From assembly GCF_000963965.1 (NCBI RefSeq), contig NZ_BAMX01000006.1, positions 62,001-126,000 on the forward strand: a DNA stretch of 64,000 bases, read 5' to 3'. Source of the DNA: Acetobacter orientalis (GTDB taxonomy: Bacteria > Pseudomonadota > Alphaproteobacteria > Acetobacterales > Acetobacteraceae). This document shows positions 17,783 through 26,615 of this stretch, piece after piece. The notes below the pieces were generated by a model. It was not told the DNA's origin and ran no database searches. It saw only the letters and a list, made by a program, of their open reading frames with translations. A program made the translations under genes and the position numbers. The first letter of the stretch is position 1, and the number at the start of each line of letters is the position of its first letter.

Positions 17783-19222
17783 TTAGCTTACAGCGCTGAG
17801 TAGTGCGCTTGCCTGTTGGTCTGCATGCGTGAAGGTCACTGTTTTGCCGCGGGTTTTAAGCCGGGCAGCTATTTTTTCTAACGTCTCTGCTGCGCTTATG
17901 TCCCACAGTTTTGCTTGTGACAGGTCAATGACCACATTGCTGGCTGTGTCTTGAAATTCTATGGCATCCGTCAGCACAGTTGTTGACGCAAAAAAGAGCT
18001 GGCCCATTACGTGGTAGGTGCGGGTTTGGCCATCTGGGCTAAGGCTGTTTTTAACCTGCAACAGCTTCATGACCTGAAAAGAAAAGAACAGCCCGCTCAA
18101 TAAAACGCCACAGCCAACACCTGCAGCAAGGTCGTGGGTGAGCACGACAACGGTCACAGTTACCAGCATAACGGTAGAAGAAAGGCGGGGGTGGCGCACA
18201 AGCTCCCGCAAAGAAGACCAAGAAAAAGTGCTGACTGATACCATGATCATAATAGCTACCAAGGCGGCAACAGGCACTTGAGCTACAAATTTATGTAGCA
18301 CCACAAGCAGTAGCAGCAAAAAGGCCCCAGCCGTAAAGGTAGAAAGGCGGCCCTTACCACCATAACGCAGGTTGCCAACGGTTTGGCCTATCATGCCGCA
18401 CCCGGCAATACCGCCAAACAGCCCTACCATAATGTTAGAAAAGCCAAGGCCCACACATTCCATACGTTTGTTACTGTGGGTGTCTGTTAGTTCATCAACC
18501 ACGTCTGCAGTCATGAGAGATTCCAAAACGCCAACCATGGCCATGGCAAACGCATAGGGCAGCACAATTTTAAAGGTATCGAGCGTAAAGGGTACGTCTG
18601 GTAAAATAAGAGACGGCAAGCCAGTAGGCAGTGCGCCCAAGTCTGCCACAACGTGCACAGGCATGGGGTAGGCCATGGTTATGGCAGTTAGCACTACAAT
18701 ACAAATAAGGGGGGAGGGCACAAGCGTTGTAATACGTGGCAGCAGGTAAACAATGGCTAACCCCAAAGCAATAAGGGCGTAAGTGTGCCAGCTTACGTGC
18801 ACCATTTGTGGTACTTGGGCTGAAAAAATAAGAATAGCCAAAGCGTTAACAAACCCTGTCTGCACCTCGCGCGAGACAAAGCGCATCATGTTTTGGAACT
18901 TGAGCAGGCCAAATAAAATTTGAAACGCCCCGGCCAGCAAAGTAGCCAGCAGCAGGTAATTGAGCCCGTAGTTATGCACCAGTGCGGCGGCAACCAGTGC
19001 AACAGACCCTGCAGCCCCAGAGATCATGCCCGGCCTGCCGCCGGTTATGGCAATGGCAATGCTAATAACAAAAGAGGCAAACAGCCCCACTGCGGGTGCC
19101 ACGCCAGCAACGTAAGAAAAGGCAATAACTTCAGGAATTAAGGCAAAGGTGCCCACCATGCCTGCCAGCACATTCTTGATGGGGTCGTCTGTCCATTCTC
19201 GGATATATTGGCGAAAAGTCAC
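17783..19222 (-). CDS. SulP family inorganic anion transporter
   Basis: 479 residues with about ten to twelve membrane segments. The conserved SulP opening is IPEVIAFSYVAGVAPAVGLFAS; a C-terminal STAS domain (about 385-475) contains VVIDLSQAKLWDISAAETL. The family moves sulfate, bicarbonate or other anions; the length and short STAS linker match the compact bacterial SulP type. The start is GTG at 19222 with AAAGGATTTAA upstream. No neighbouring carbonic anhydrase or sulfate gene helps choose the substrate. Confidence 0.9.
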   Translation of the reverse strand: MTFRQYIREWTDDPIKNVLAGMVGTFALIPEVIAFSYVAGVAPAVGLFASFVISIAIAITGGRPGMISGAAGSVALVAAALVHNYGLNYLLLATLLAGAFQILFGLLKFQNMMRFVSREVQTGFVNALAILIFSAQVPQMVHVSWHTYALIALGLAIVYLLPRITTLVPSPLICIVVLTAITMAYPMPVHVVADLGALPTGLPSLILPDVPFTLDTFKIVLPYAFAMAMVGVLESLMTADVVDELTDTHSNKRMECVGLGFSNIMVGLFGGIAGCGMIGQTVGNLRYGGKGRLSTFTAGAFLLLLLVVLHKFVAQVPVAALVAIMIMVSVSTFSWSSLRELVRHPRLSSTVMLVTVTVVVLTHDLAAGVGCGVLLSGLFFSFQVMKLLQVKNSLSPDGQTRTYHVMGQLFFASTTVLTDAIEFQDTASNVVIDLSQAKLWDISAAETLEKIAARLKTRGKTVTFTHADQQASALLSAVS

Positions 19223-19373
19223 TTAAATCCTTTCTGCTGCTGTGCAACATGGGCCATGGGTGGGAGCACTATAAGGTGCTGTGCTTAACGTGAAAAAGAC
19301 GGCAAGGTAAGGCTAAAGGCCCATACAAAGCTGGTGCGTTGCGCCCATGCAACGCGTGTTTTATGAAAGAAAA

Positions 19374-20561
19374 ATGGTAGAAAACACACCCCAACCCCTT
19401 ATTTGGATTCTGGCCGGAGAGGCCAGTGGCGATGTGCTAGGGGCACGCCTTATGCACGCCATAAGGGCACAAAACCCTACTATACGTTTTGCAGGTGTGG
19501 GTGGCCCCCGTATGGAAGAAGAGGGGCTGCAAAGCCTTTTTCCCATGCGGGATTTGGCGGTTATGGGGCTGGTCGAAATTTTACCGCGTATTAGGGCTTT
19601 ATCTGCCCGGTTAGACCAAGCTGTAACCCATATTAAGGCGGTAAAACCAGACCTTGTAGTGACCATAGACAGCCCCGGTTTTACACTGCGGCTGTTGCGC
19701 CGCATTGCGGGCTTGGGGGTATTACGGGTGCATTATGTGGCCCCCCAAGTATGGGCGTGGCGGCAACAGCGGGTGAAAGAGTTCCCCGGTTTGTGGGACG
19801 AGCTTTTGTGCCTGTTGCCGTTTGAAGAGAAGTTTTTTGGGCAGCATGGGCTAAAAACCCGCTTTGTTGGGCACCCTGTTTTACAATCTGGTGCGCAAAA
19901 CGGGAATGCAGAGCGTTTTCGTAAACAGCATGGCCTAAGTGAAACAGCGCGGATTTTGGTGCTTATGCCCGGTAGCAGGCGCTCAGAAGCCCCACGTTTG
20001 CTGCCAGTATTTGGGCGTATGCTGGCGTTGCTGCGCCAAAGTATGCCGGATGTTGTGCCTGTTATACCGGTCTCACCTGTTGTTGCGCACACGGTTGCAA
20101 AAGAAACAGCCCGTTGGCCGGTTAAGCCGCTTATTGTGACAGACCTGCACACCAAGCACGATGCCTTTGCCGCCGCTGGGGCCGCCCTTACCAAATCTGG
20201 CACCTCTACGCTTGAACTGGCATTGGCAGGCGTGCCTATGGCGGTAACATACCGCGTTAACCCCATTACCGCCTTTATGGCGCGGCGGCTTATACGCGTA
20301 CCTTATGTGGCTATGGTCAATTTACTGGCTGGGCGAGAAGTTGTGCCAGAACTACTGCAAGAACGTTGCACACCAGAAATTTTAGCACAAGAAGTGCAAA
20401 CATTGTTTGAAAACCCGAACGCAGCAGCACAACAGAAAGCCGCGTTTAAAACCATTTTGGCAGGCTTGCAGGGGCCCAATGGCACATTGCCAGCAGATGC
20501 GGCGGCTTGTGCTGTGCTGGAGGTGTTAAGAGCAGGAGGCATTAAGCACGCGTCATCGTAA
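19374..20561 (+). CDS. lpxB: Lipid-A-disaccharide synthase LpxB
   Basis: Glycosyltransferase (GT19) joining UDP-2,3-diacylglucosamine and lipid X to form the lipid A disaccharide at the inner membrane. 395 residues from the ATG at 19374; an in-frame ATG at 19347 adds nine residues without family similarity. Signatures: WILAGEASGDVLGARLM, GVGGPRMEEEGL, PQVWAWRQQRV, FVGHPVLQ, and the donor region KSGTSTLELALAGVPMAVTYR. lpxB normally follows lpxA/lpxI; here it stands alone beside an AT-rich glycosyltransferase. Confidence 0.95.
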   Translation: MVENTPQPLIWILAGEASGDVLGARLMHAIRAQNPTIRFAGVGGPRMEEEGLQSLFPMRDLAVMGLVEILPRIRALSARLDQAVTHIKAVKPDLVVTIDSPGFTLRLLRRIAGLGVLRVHYVAPQVWAWRQQRVKEFPGLWDELLCLLPFEEKFFGQHGLKTRFVGHPVLQSGAQNGNAERFRKQHGLSETARILVLMPGSRRSEAPRLLPVFGRMLALLRQSMPDVVPVIPVSPVVAHTVAKETARWPVKPLIVTDLHTKHDAFAAAGAALTKSGTSTLELALAGVPMAVTYRVNPITAFMARRLIRVPYVAMVNLLAGREVVPELLQERCTPEILAQEVQTLFENPNAAAQQKAAFKTILAGLQGPNGTLPADAAACAVLEVLRAGGIKHASS

Positions 20562-20840
20562 TCGTAGGTTTTGTATTGTATGGTACTTTAATAGTGTTTT
20601 TATGTATGTAATGTGTTGATGCTCCTATAATTAGCCAAGTTAATTGTTTTTGATTGTAAGATTTACTGCAATTTTGATGCGGAATCAGCAGTTATTATAA
20701 ATAGAGTTGGTGTTTGGTGGAAAAAGTCTGTTAATGTGTTAAGTATCACAAGATAGAGAGATATTTTTCAAACAATGAGGAGATTTAAGAAATGATGTTG
20801 GTATGTTTTGAAGAGGGGTATTAGGGCTTTGGAGGGCATT

Positions 20841-22310
20841 GTGTATTTTAAAAAGAGAGTACAATTTTTTACTCACTCATATTGGAAATCTCTTTTTTTA
20901 TGTCTAGGGCTGGCATTTTTTGTTCGTATTCTCGTGGCTCTGCTTATTCCAGGAGTATGGCGGGCCGACGAATTTTTTCAATATTTAGAGCCAGCTCATC
21001 GGTTATCATATGGTACGGGAATTATAACCTGGGAATGGCGGGTTGGTATACGCTCTTGGCTTGTACCTGGAGTTTTAGCTCAACTTATGACGATTGGACA
21101 GCTGCTTGGTATAAAAAGCCAGTTGTTTTTTATACGTCTATGCTTGTCTTTGGCGTCTCTTTGTGTTGTGGCAGCTTTTTTTTGGTATGGCTGGCGCAAA
21201 GCTGGGTCTGTAGGTGCCTGGACATTAGGATTGTTTGGTATTTTTTGGCCTGATATTTTGAGTGCAAGCATCAGATCGCTTGGTGAATTTCTTGGCGGCA
21301 ATGCATTACTTGTCGGTGTTATTTTACTTCTTGCTTATAGACGTGAGCCCGCAAAGGAAAAGGGCCTGCTAATAGCGAGTATGGCTGGATTAGCATTGGG
21401 AGTGGCTGCTGCTATTCGGTTTCAGCTTGCGCCTGGTGCAGGCCTAGCTATGCTCTTTTTTATACAAAAAAAGAAAAACAAAGAGATTTTAAGCGCGTAT
21501 TGTGCATTTATTTTGCCAATTATATTTTTAGGTATTCTGGATTGGGTAACGTTAGGCAATGCATTCCAGTCAATTTTTAAAAATTATTATTATAATAAAA
21601 CCCTTGGAATTGCAGACCAATACGGCAAGAAGTGGCCAGGGTTTTATATTGAGAAATATATAGAGTTTTGGGGTGCTTTGTGTGTCCCTGCATTTTTCCT
21701 TATTTTAAAAGCAAAGCAAGAAAAAGTAATTCCACTTTTGATTGCAGGGTTCATACTTTTTTATCATAGCTTGATTTCTCATAAAGAAATGAGTTTTGTT
21801 TACGCTTCTGTTATTTTGATCGTGTTTGTTGCGGCGTGTGGGTGCTTTGAAGTTATTCAAAAGGTACCAGAACAAAAAGCTAAAATTTTAGGTGGCATAA
21901 CGGTCGGAATGCTTTTTACATTTATAAGCACGTACATACCATTTTTGAACGATAATTCTATTGGGTTAAGGTTTCAGAAAATGGCGAGTAAGCAACCCGA
22001 TGCATGTGGTATTGCGCTCCTAACAGGAACTGCTGGTTACAGTAGTTTTGAAATGGGTGGATATTCAACTCTCTCTAAGAAAATACCACTTTATCTATAT
22101 TCCAGTATTAATGAAGCAACGGAAAATTCTCAATATTATAACTACATCATAACAACGGAGCAGGGTTCTGTTCCTATATTTTCTAAGGAATGGCAGCAGA
22201 TAAAGTGTAAAAGTAATAAAATATGCCTTTACCACCACGTTAACCAAACTTGCGCTGGGCACCCAGATTTTGAGCAGTTTTCTAATAAGCTCAAAGCATT
22301 AGAAAAATAA
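20841..22310 (+). CDS. GT22-like mannosyltransferase (ALG/PIG-B family), AT-rich
   Basis: Polytopic membrane protein of about 489 residues with roughly ten or more membrane segments. Two family marks are visible: an N-terminal acidic motif RADEFFQYLEPAHRLSYGTG followed by ITWEW, and a central HKEMSF motif matching the HKE(x)RF signature of family 22 mannosyltransferases that use polyprenyl-phosphate sugars (ALG9, ALG12, PIG-B). The sugar is inferred to be added on the periplasmic side to a lipid-linked or LPS glycan. The start is taken as GTG 20841 with GGAGG 5 bp upstream; TTG at 20808 is an alternative. Codon and base use are far more AT-rich than both neighbours, suggesting transfer. Confidence 0.75.
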   Translation: MYFKKRVQFFTHSYWKSLFLCLGLAFFVRILVALLIPGVWRADEFFQYLEPAHRLSYGTGIITWEWRVGIRSWLVPGVLAQLMTIGQLLGIKSQLFFIRLCLSLASLCVVAAFFWYGWRKAGSVGAWTLGLFGIFWPDILSASIRSLGEFLGGNALLVGVILLLAYRREPAKEKGLLIASMAGLALGVAAAIRFQLAPGAGLAMLFFIQKKKNKEILSAYCAFILPIIFLGILDWVTLGNAFQSIFKNYYYNKTLGIADQYGKKWPGFYIEKYIEFWGALCVPAFFLILKAKQEKVIPLLIAGFILFYHSLISHKEMSFVYASVILIVFVAACGCFEVIQKVPEQKAKILGGITVGMLFTFISTYIPFLNDNSIGLRFQKMASKQPDACGIALLTGTAGYSSFEMGGYSTLSKKIPLYLYSSINEATENSQYYNYIITTEQGSVPIFSKEWQQIKCKSNKICLYHHVNQTCAGHPDFEQFSNKLKALEK

Positions 22311-22347
22311 AGGTTACATTATAACATTTTTAATGCTGCCTACTTAT

Positions 22348-22392
22348 CCAATACGTGTTTGCTTACTTGAGGAGTGTGCAAACACGTATTGG
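22348..22392. repeat. Perfect 15-bp inverted repeat between convergent genes
   Basis: CCAATACGTGTTTGC at 22348-22362 and GCAAACACGTATTGG at 22378-22392 with a 15-base loop, between the AT-rich mannosyltransferase and hisI. It would form a very stable hairpin in either transcript, but neither side has a T-run. It may be a bidirectional terminator or RNA-end stabiliser, or the edge of the AT-rich insert. Confidence 0.75.
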
Positions 22393-22452
22393 GGACCAGC
22401 GGCTAAGCAGAAAATTGACAAGCAGTATTCAGCAGGGGGCCGCAGTCATGTC

Positions 22453-22875
22453 TTAGCCGTGGCTATGGCCGTAAAGCTGGTTGGGGTCTATTTCTGGTTT
22501 GGTTAGTTCTAGTAGGCCATCTGTGCCAAAGGCGCGATAGAAGCAGCTTCTGCGGCCGGTGTGGCAGGCAACACCAATTTGGTTGACCAGTACCAGAACA
22601 GCGTCTGCATCGCAGTCTAGGCGGGCTTCGTGTAGGTGCTGAATTTGGCCAGATGTTTCGCCTTTGCGCCATAGTTTTTGGCGGCTGCGGGAATAGTAGC
22701 AGACGCGGCCCGTTTGCAGGGTTTCGCGCAGGGCGTCTCGGTTCATCCAAGCTATCATTAGCACTTCGCCTGTGTCGTGCTGTTGGGCAATGGCGGCAAC
22801 AAGGCCTGCTTTGTCGAAAGAAACGGCGTCCAGCATGGTTTCAAGGGCGCTGGGGGTAGGGGCTTGGTAGGTCAT
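22453..22875 (-). CDS. hisI: Phosphoribosyl-AMP cyclohydrolase HisI
   Basis: Third step of histidine biosynthesis: opens the adenine ring of phosphoribosyl-AMP. 140 residues, stand-alone HisI without a fused HisE. Signatures: MIAWMNRDALRETL, WRKGETSG, and the metal-binding LDCDADAVLVLVNQIGVACHTGRRSCFYR region with its Asp and Cys ligands. The start at 22875 gives a 20-bp gap to ygfZ; an upstream in-frame start would overlap ygfZ. No clear SD. Last gene of the GT9-GT4-asnB-ygfZ-hisI run. Confidence 0.94.
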   Translation of the reverse strand: MTYQAPTPSALETMLDAVSFDKAGLVAAIAQQHDTGEVLMIAWMNRDALRETLQTGRVCYYSRSRQKLWRKGETSGQIQHLHEARLDCDADAVLVLVNQIGVACHTGRRSCFYRAFGTDGLLELTKPEIDPNQLYGHSHG

Positions 22876-22895
22876 GAAATAAAAGGCCTGATGTG

Positions 22896-23774
22896 TCAGA
22901 GTTTTTTGGTGGGGGGAGTAGGAGCGTTTTCCTGCTCGGCCTGAACGCCTGCCAGCAACCATACCGGAGGGCGTGCAATAAGGGTATGCCCGCCAGCCTG
23001 TAACGGCTGCTCAAGGGCTGAGAGTTTGAGCAAGGCCAGCCCTACATGGTCTTGAGAAGAGCACATACTGCCCACTTCTGCATCGTTTAAGGTAATAGGG
23101 GTGCCGGGGGGGGGCAGTGGGGCTGTGCTGGCAACGGGCACAAGGCGGCGTTTCAGGAGCGTGCGGTAGTGCATGCGGGCCGTAATTTCTTGCCCCATGT
23201 AGCAGCCTTTTGTCCATGATATGCCGCCAAGCAAATCCATATTGGCTTCTGCGGCTAAGGTGCGGCCCACTTCGCAATCTTGCACGCCATCTGGTAAGCC
23301 CAGCACAAGGCGGTGCAAATTGTAGTCTTGCTCTGTTGCGGTAAGAGGGGTGGCTGGCGGGGGGGCTATAAGCCGCCAACCGGCACCTTCCAGCCGGGGG
23401 TCTGCAAAAATAATGGCGTTTTCGAGTGTTGTGGCATCTGGGCGGGTGCCCCATGCCGCGAGCACACGGAGACCTGTGCTTTCAAGCTGTACGGTAGCAC
23501 GTAGTTTAAAGCGCAAAAGTTGGGTGCGCAGTGCTTCGGCCTGCGTGCTGGCGCAGTCTAGCAGCAGGCAGGCATCATCAGGGTCGGACACCACAAAAAA
23601 ATCTGCCTGCCAGCGGCCCTGTGGGGTAAGGCATGCGCACCATGTGGCCAGCCCCGGCGCGAGGGCTGCAATATCTGCCGTAACCAGCCCTTGCAAAAAC
23701 TTAACGCGGTCTGGCCCAGAGAGTTTGAGCACGGTACGCTCTGCCAGATGAGCCATATGGGTGGTGGGTAACAT
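22896..23774 (-). CDS. ygfZ: Folate-binding protein YgfZ
   Basis: Tetrahydrofolate-dependent protein supporting repair or maintenance of certain Fe-S enzymes such as MiaB. 292 residues of the GcvT-like fold, with RVKFLQGLVTADIA near the N-terminus and the diagnostic KGCYMGQE motif containing the conserved Cys. It follows asnB after 12 bp and precedes hisI by 20 bp, so it is probably cotranscribed although functionally unrelated. Confidence 0.93.
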   Translation of the reverse strand: MLPTTHMAHLAERTVLKLSGPDRVKFLQGLVTADIAALAPGLATWCACLTPQGRWQADFFVVSDPDDACLLLDCASTQAEALRTQLLRFKLRATVQLESTGLRVLAAWGTRPDATTLENAIIFADPRLEGAGWRLIAPPPATPLTATEQDYNLHRLVLGLPDGVQDCEVGRTLAAEANMDLLGGISWTKGCYMGQEITARMHYRTLLKRRLVPVASTAPLPPPGTPITLNDAEVGSMCSSQDHVGLALLKLSALEQPLQAGGHTLIARPPVWLLAGVQAEQENAPTPPTKKL

Positions 23775-23786
23775 GGCAAAATGTCC

Positions 23787-25559
23787 TTATGGGTTCTGGC
23801 TGAGAGTATCAAATACATCAGCGTCTGGGGCAAGCGCACGAATATGTGTCCGGTGCCACAAAGCGTAAAAGAGCAGTGTCCATGCGGCTGGCCCCTGTTT
23901 GCGCTGGTCTGCTGTTTTAAAAAGCATCTTTACCTGCTCGGGTTTTGCAATGGCCTGTATGCACTCTTGTTGGGCCACAAGCGCGCCTAACAGGTGGCCT
24001 TTTTGGGCAATCCATGTGCCAATGGGTACGGTAAAACCCTGTTTAGGGGCAAAGGGGTGTGCCGCGGGGTTGTGCTGTTCTAGCCAACGGCGCAGGAGCC
24101 ATTTGCCCTTATTGCCTTGTACACGCAGTGTATCTGGCAGGTGCCATGCGCACGCAGCCAGCGCGGGGTCTAGCAAGGGGGTGCGCCCTTCTAGCCCGTG
24201 GGCCATAAGGCAACGGTCGAGTTTAAGCAAAAGGTCGTTTGGGAGCCATTCCGCTATATCAAGCGCTTGCAGGGCGGAGAGTTTTGTCGGGCCAGCGTGT
24301 GCTGTGTGTTCAGCCGCATTCAGGCCTTCGCGCCAGTTTTTTGGGGAGGTGCGTAAAACGTCTAGCCCATCAAACATGCCGTGCCGCCACATGCGGCGGC
24401 CACCACGCCACCACGGGCGGGCGGCTGTGCGGTAGCGGCCATACCCGCAAAACAGTTCATCTCCGCCTTCGCCAGATAGAATAACCCGTACATCTTGGGC
24501 GGCTTTGCGGGCTAAAAACCATGTGGGAATAATGGCGTAGTCTGCCGCTGGGTCGTCCATGCAGGCGGCAATGGCTGGTAGATGTGCCCAGACCATAGGG
24601 GCAGTTAGGGTAAGGGTTTCGTGCTCGGCCTGTGCTGCATGGGCTAGGGTCGCAGCGGTTTGTGCTTCGTTTGCGGCGTTTGGTGCATCAAACACGGCTG
24701 TCCATGTTTTGAGCGGGGCTGTGCGGGGTAGGCGCTGCATGGCGGTAAGCAGGGTGGCGCTATCTATGCCGCCAGATAAAAACAGCCCAAAGGGTACATC
24801 GGCCCGCTCATGGGCCTGCACACTGTCCATTATGGCGTGGTCGAGCTGTTTAAGGGCTTGTTCCTCTGAAAGCATAGGGAGAGGCCGGGTTACAGCGGGT
24901 AGGGCCGGGCGGGTTTGCCGCTCAACAATGCTGCCGTGTACAATACGGATTGTCTCGCCGGGCAGTACGCGGTCTATGCCCTCAAAAATAGTGTTGCGGC
25001 CTGTGGTAAACTGAATTTGCAGGAGTTCTGTGCGGGCTTGGGTGTTGAGTGTGCGGGGGCTTAGGCCTGCTGCCAGTAACACTTCTGGCTCGGAGGCAAA
25101 GGCAATGCCGCCCGAAAATTCGGTAAGGTACAGGGGTTTGATGCCAAAGGGGTCTCGGGAGAGGAGGAGCTCGTTTTTGGCGCTATCATATAAGGCAATG
25201 GCGTACATGCCCCTTAGGTGGGCAGTATAGTGTGTACCCTCACGCTGCCATACGCGTAGGGGGGATTCACAATCACTCCCGGTTTTAAAATGCTCTGGCC
25301 CTATTTGTGCGCGCAGTTGGGGGTCGTTGTAAATTTCGCCATTGGCAATAAGGGTGCCGGTACCTGCGGTAAGGGGTTGGTCGCCGCCAGCTAGGTCAAT
25401 AATAGAAAGCCGGGTGTGTATAAGGTCTGCTTGGGCAAGGCGGGCAAAATGGACGCCATCTGGCCCACGGTGGCGCAAGGCAGCGGCCATACGGTCGAGC
25501 ACATCTTGCGGTAGGGCTTGGGCGCCGGGTTTGTAAACAATGCCGCCAATGCCGCACAT
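23787..25559 (-). CDS. asnB: Asparagine synthetase B (glutamine-hydrolysing)
   Basis: 590 residues. N-terminal class II glutamine amidotransferase with catalytic Cys2 (MCGIGGIVY) and the RHRGPDG loop, then the ATP-pyrophosphatase synthetase domain with the PP-loop SGGIDSATLL and EGGDELFCGY. It makes asparagine from aspartate, ATP and glutamine. AsnB-like proteins in glycan loci can instead amidate a sugar acid or other acceptor; here the ATG immediately follows the stop of a GT4 gene with no gap, so either role is possible. Full length, all signature motifs intact, so ordinary asparagine synthesis is the default. Confidence 0.9.
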   Translation of the reverse strand: MCGIGGIVYKPGAQALPQDVLDRMAAALRHRGPDGVHFARLAQADLIHTRLSIIDLAGGDQPLTAGTGTLIANGEIYNDPQLRAQIGPEHFKTGSDCESPLRVWQREGTHYTAHLRGMYAIALYDSAKNELLLSRDPFGIKPLYLTEFSGGIAFASEPEVLLAAGLSPRTLNTQARTELLQIQFTTGRNTIFEGIDRVLPGETIRIVHGSIVERQTRPALPAVTRPLPMLSEEQALKQLDHAIMDSVQAHERADVPFGLFLSGGIDSATLLTAMQRLPRTAPLKTWTAVFDAPNAANEAQTAATLAHAAQAEHETLTLTAPMVWAHLPAIAACMDDPAADYAIIPTWFLARKAAQDVRVILSGEGGDELFCGYGRYRTAARPWWRGGRRMWRHGMFDGLDVLRTSPKNWREGLNAAEHTAHAGPTKLSALQALDIAEWLPNDLLLKLDRCLMAHGLEGRTPLLDPALAACAWHLPDTLRVQGNKGKWLLRRWLEQHNPAAHPFAPKQGFTVPIGTWIAQKGHLLGALVAQQECIQAIAKPEQVKMLFKTADQRKQGPAAWTLLFYALWHRTHIRALAPDADVFDTLSQNP

Positions 25560-26615
25560 TTAAGCGTGCTCCACAGTGCTAAGAAACGTTTGCCATGCTG
25601 CTAACACGGGGGCTGGAGCAAATGTGTGGGTGTAGTCTGCACGGCCAGCGGCAGCTAAACGGGCGGCGAGGTTTGGGTCTTCCAGCACGGTGCCAATGTG
25701 GTGTGCCAGAGCCTGTGCGTCTTCCTTTGGGGCTAATAGCCCGTTTTCGCCAGAACGTATGAGCTCCGTTGGCCCTTGTGAGGCCGCAGCCACAACAGGT
25801 TTGTTGGCAGAAAACCCTTCTATAACCACATTGCCCAGTGGTTCGTGGCGAGAGGGGCAAACCAGTACCGAGCAGGCTTTTATTAACCCACCCGGCTGAG
25901 TTGACCAGCCGAGCATAAGCACACGCTCAGCAACGCCTTCTTGCTTGGCTAAGGTTTCTAGGGCGGTACGTTCTGGCCCTTCGCCACAAATAACCAGCCA
26001 GACACCGGGTAAAAAGCGCATGGCCCTAATAAGCACATCAAACGCTTTGTTGGTGTGCAAGCGGCCAAGGGCCAGCACAAAGGGGGCGCCCTCTGGTACG
26101 CCTGCGGGGCGGTGTGGGGGAGTGGGGGCTAGGTCGGTGGCAAAGTTGGGTAGGTAGTGTACGCGGTGTGCGGGCCAGCCTTCTTGCTTCATCCAGCGTA
26201 CAAGGCCGTGGGTGTTACCAATGAGGTGGTCGCAGCGTTTGTAATAAGACAGGTCATAAAACCCGCCTAATCGCCCGGCCAGTACCCATGGCCCTTTGGG
26301 GGTAAAGCGCGCGGCGCGGTTCATCCATGCCACGGTTACGCGGGGGGCAAAGGCATTTAAAGCGCTGCGTAGGCGGGGGCGGGTTGCAAGGTCTAATAAG
26401 CCACCAAAGCGGAGTTGCGTTGGAGGGGCCCCCTCTGCCTGCATGCGTGCGGCACGGGCTGGCTCGCGCCTTATAATGGGTAATACCGAGAGCCCACTGG
26501 CTGCTTGTGCTGTGCAAAGCCGCTCAAAAAACAGTTCGGCCCCGCCGGTTGCTGCCCCGGCCATAACATGGGCCACACGCAGCGTCTGGTGGGGGAGGCT
26601 GGCGGGCTGGGTCAT
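25560..26615 (-). CDS. Glycosyltransferase family 4 protein
   Basis: About 351 residues, GT-B fold. N-terminal acceptor domain HVMAGAATGGAELFFERL; C-terminal nucleotide-sugar domain with FVLALGRLHTNKAFDVLI, the Glu-x7-Glu motif in EPLGNVVIEG, and KPVVAAASQGPTELI. It probably adds a hexose to an envelope glycan such as the LPS core in the cytoplasm. The start at 26615 forms an ATGA overlap with the upstream GT9 gene. Donor and acceptor unknown. Confidence 0.88.
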   Translation of the reverse strand: MTQPASLPHQTLRVAHVMAGAATGGAELFFERLCTAQAASGLSVLPIIRREPARAARMQAEGAPPTQLRFGGLLDLATRPRLRSALNAFAPRVTVAWMNRAARFTPKGPWVLAGRLGGFYDLSYYKRCDHLIGNTHGLVRWMKQEGWPAHRVHYLPNFATDLAPTPPHRPAGVPEGAPFVLALGRLHTNKAFDVLIRAMRFLPGVWLVICGEGPERTALETLAKQEGVAERVLMLGWSTQPGGLIKACSVLVCPSRHEPLGNVVIEGFSANKPVVAAASQGPTELIRSGENGLLAPKEDAQALAHHIGTVLEDPNLAARLAAAGRADYTHTFAPAPVLAAWQTFLSTVEHA

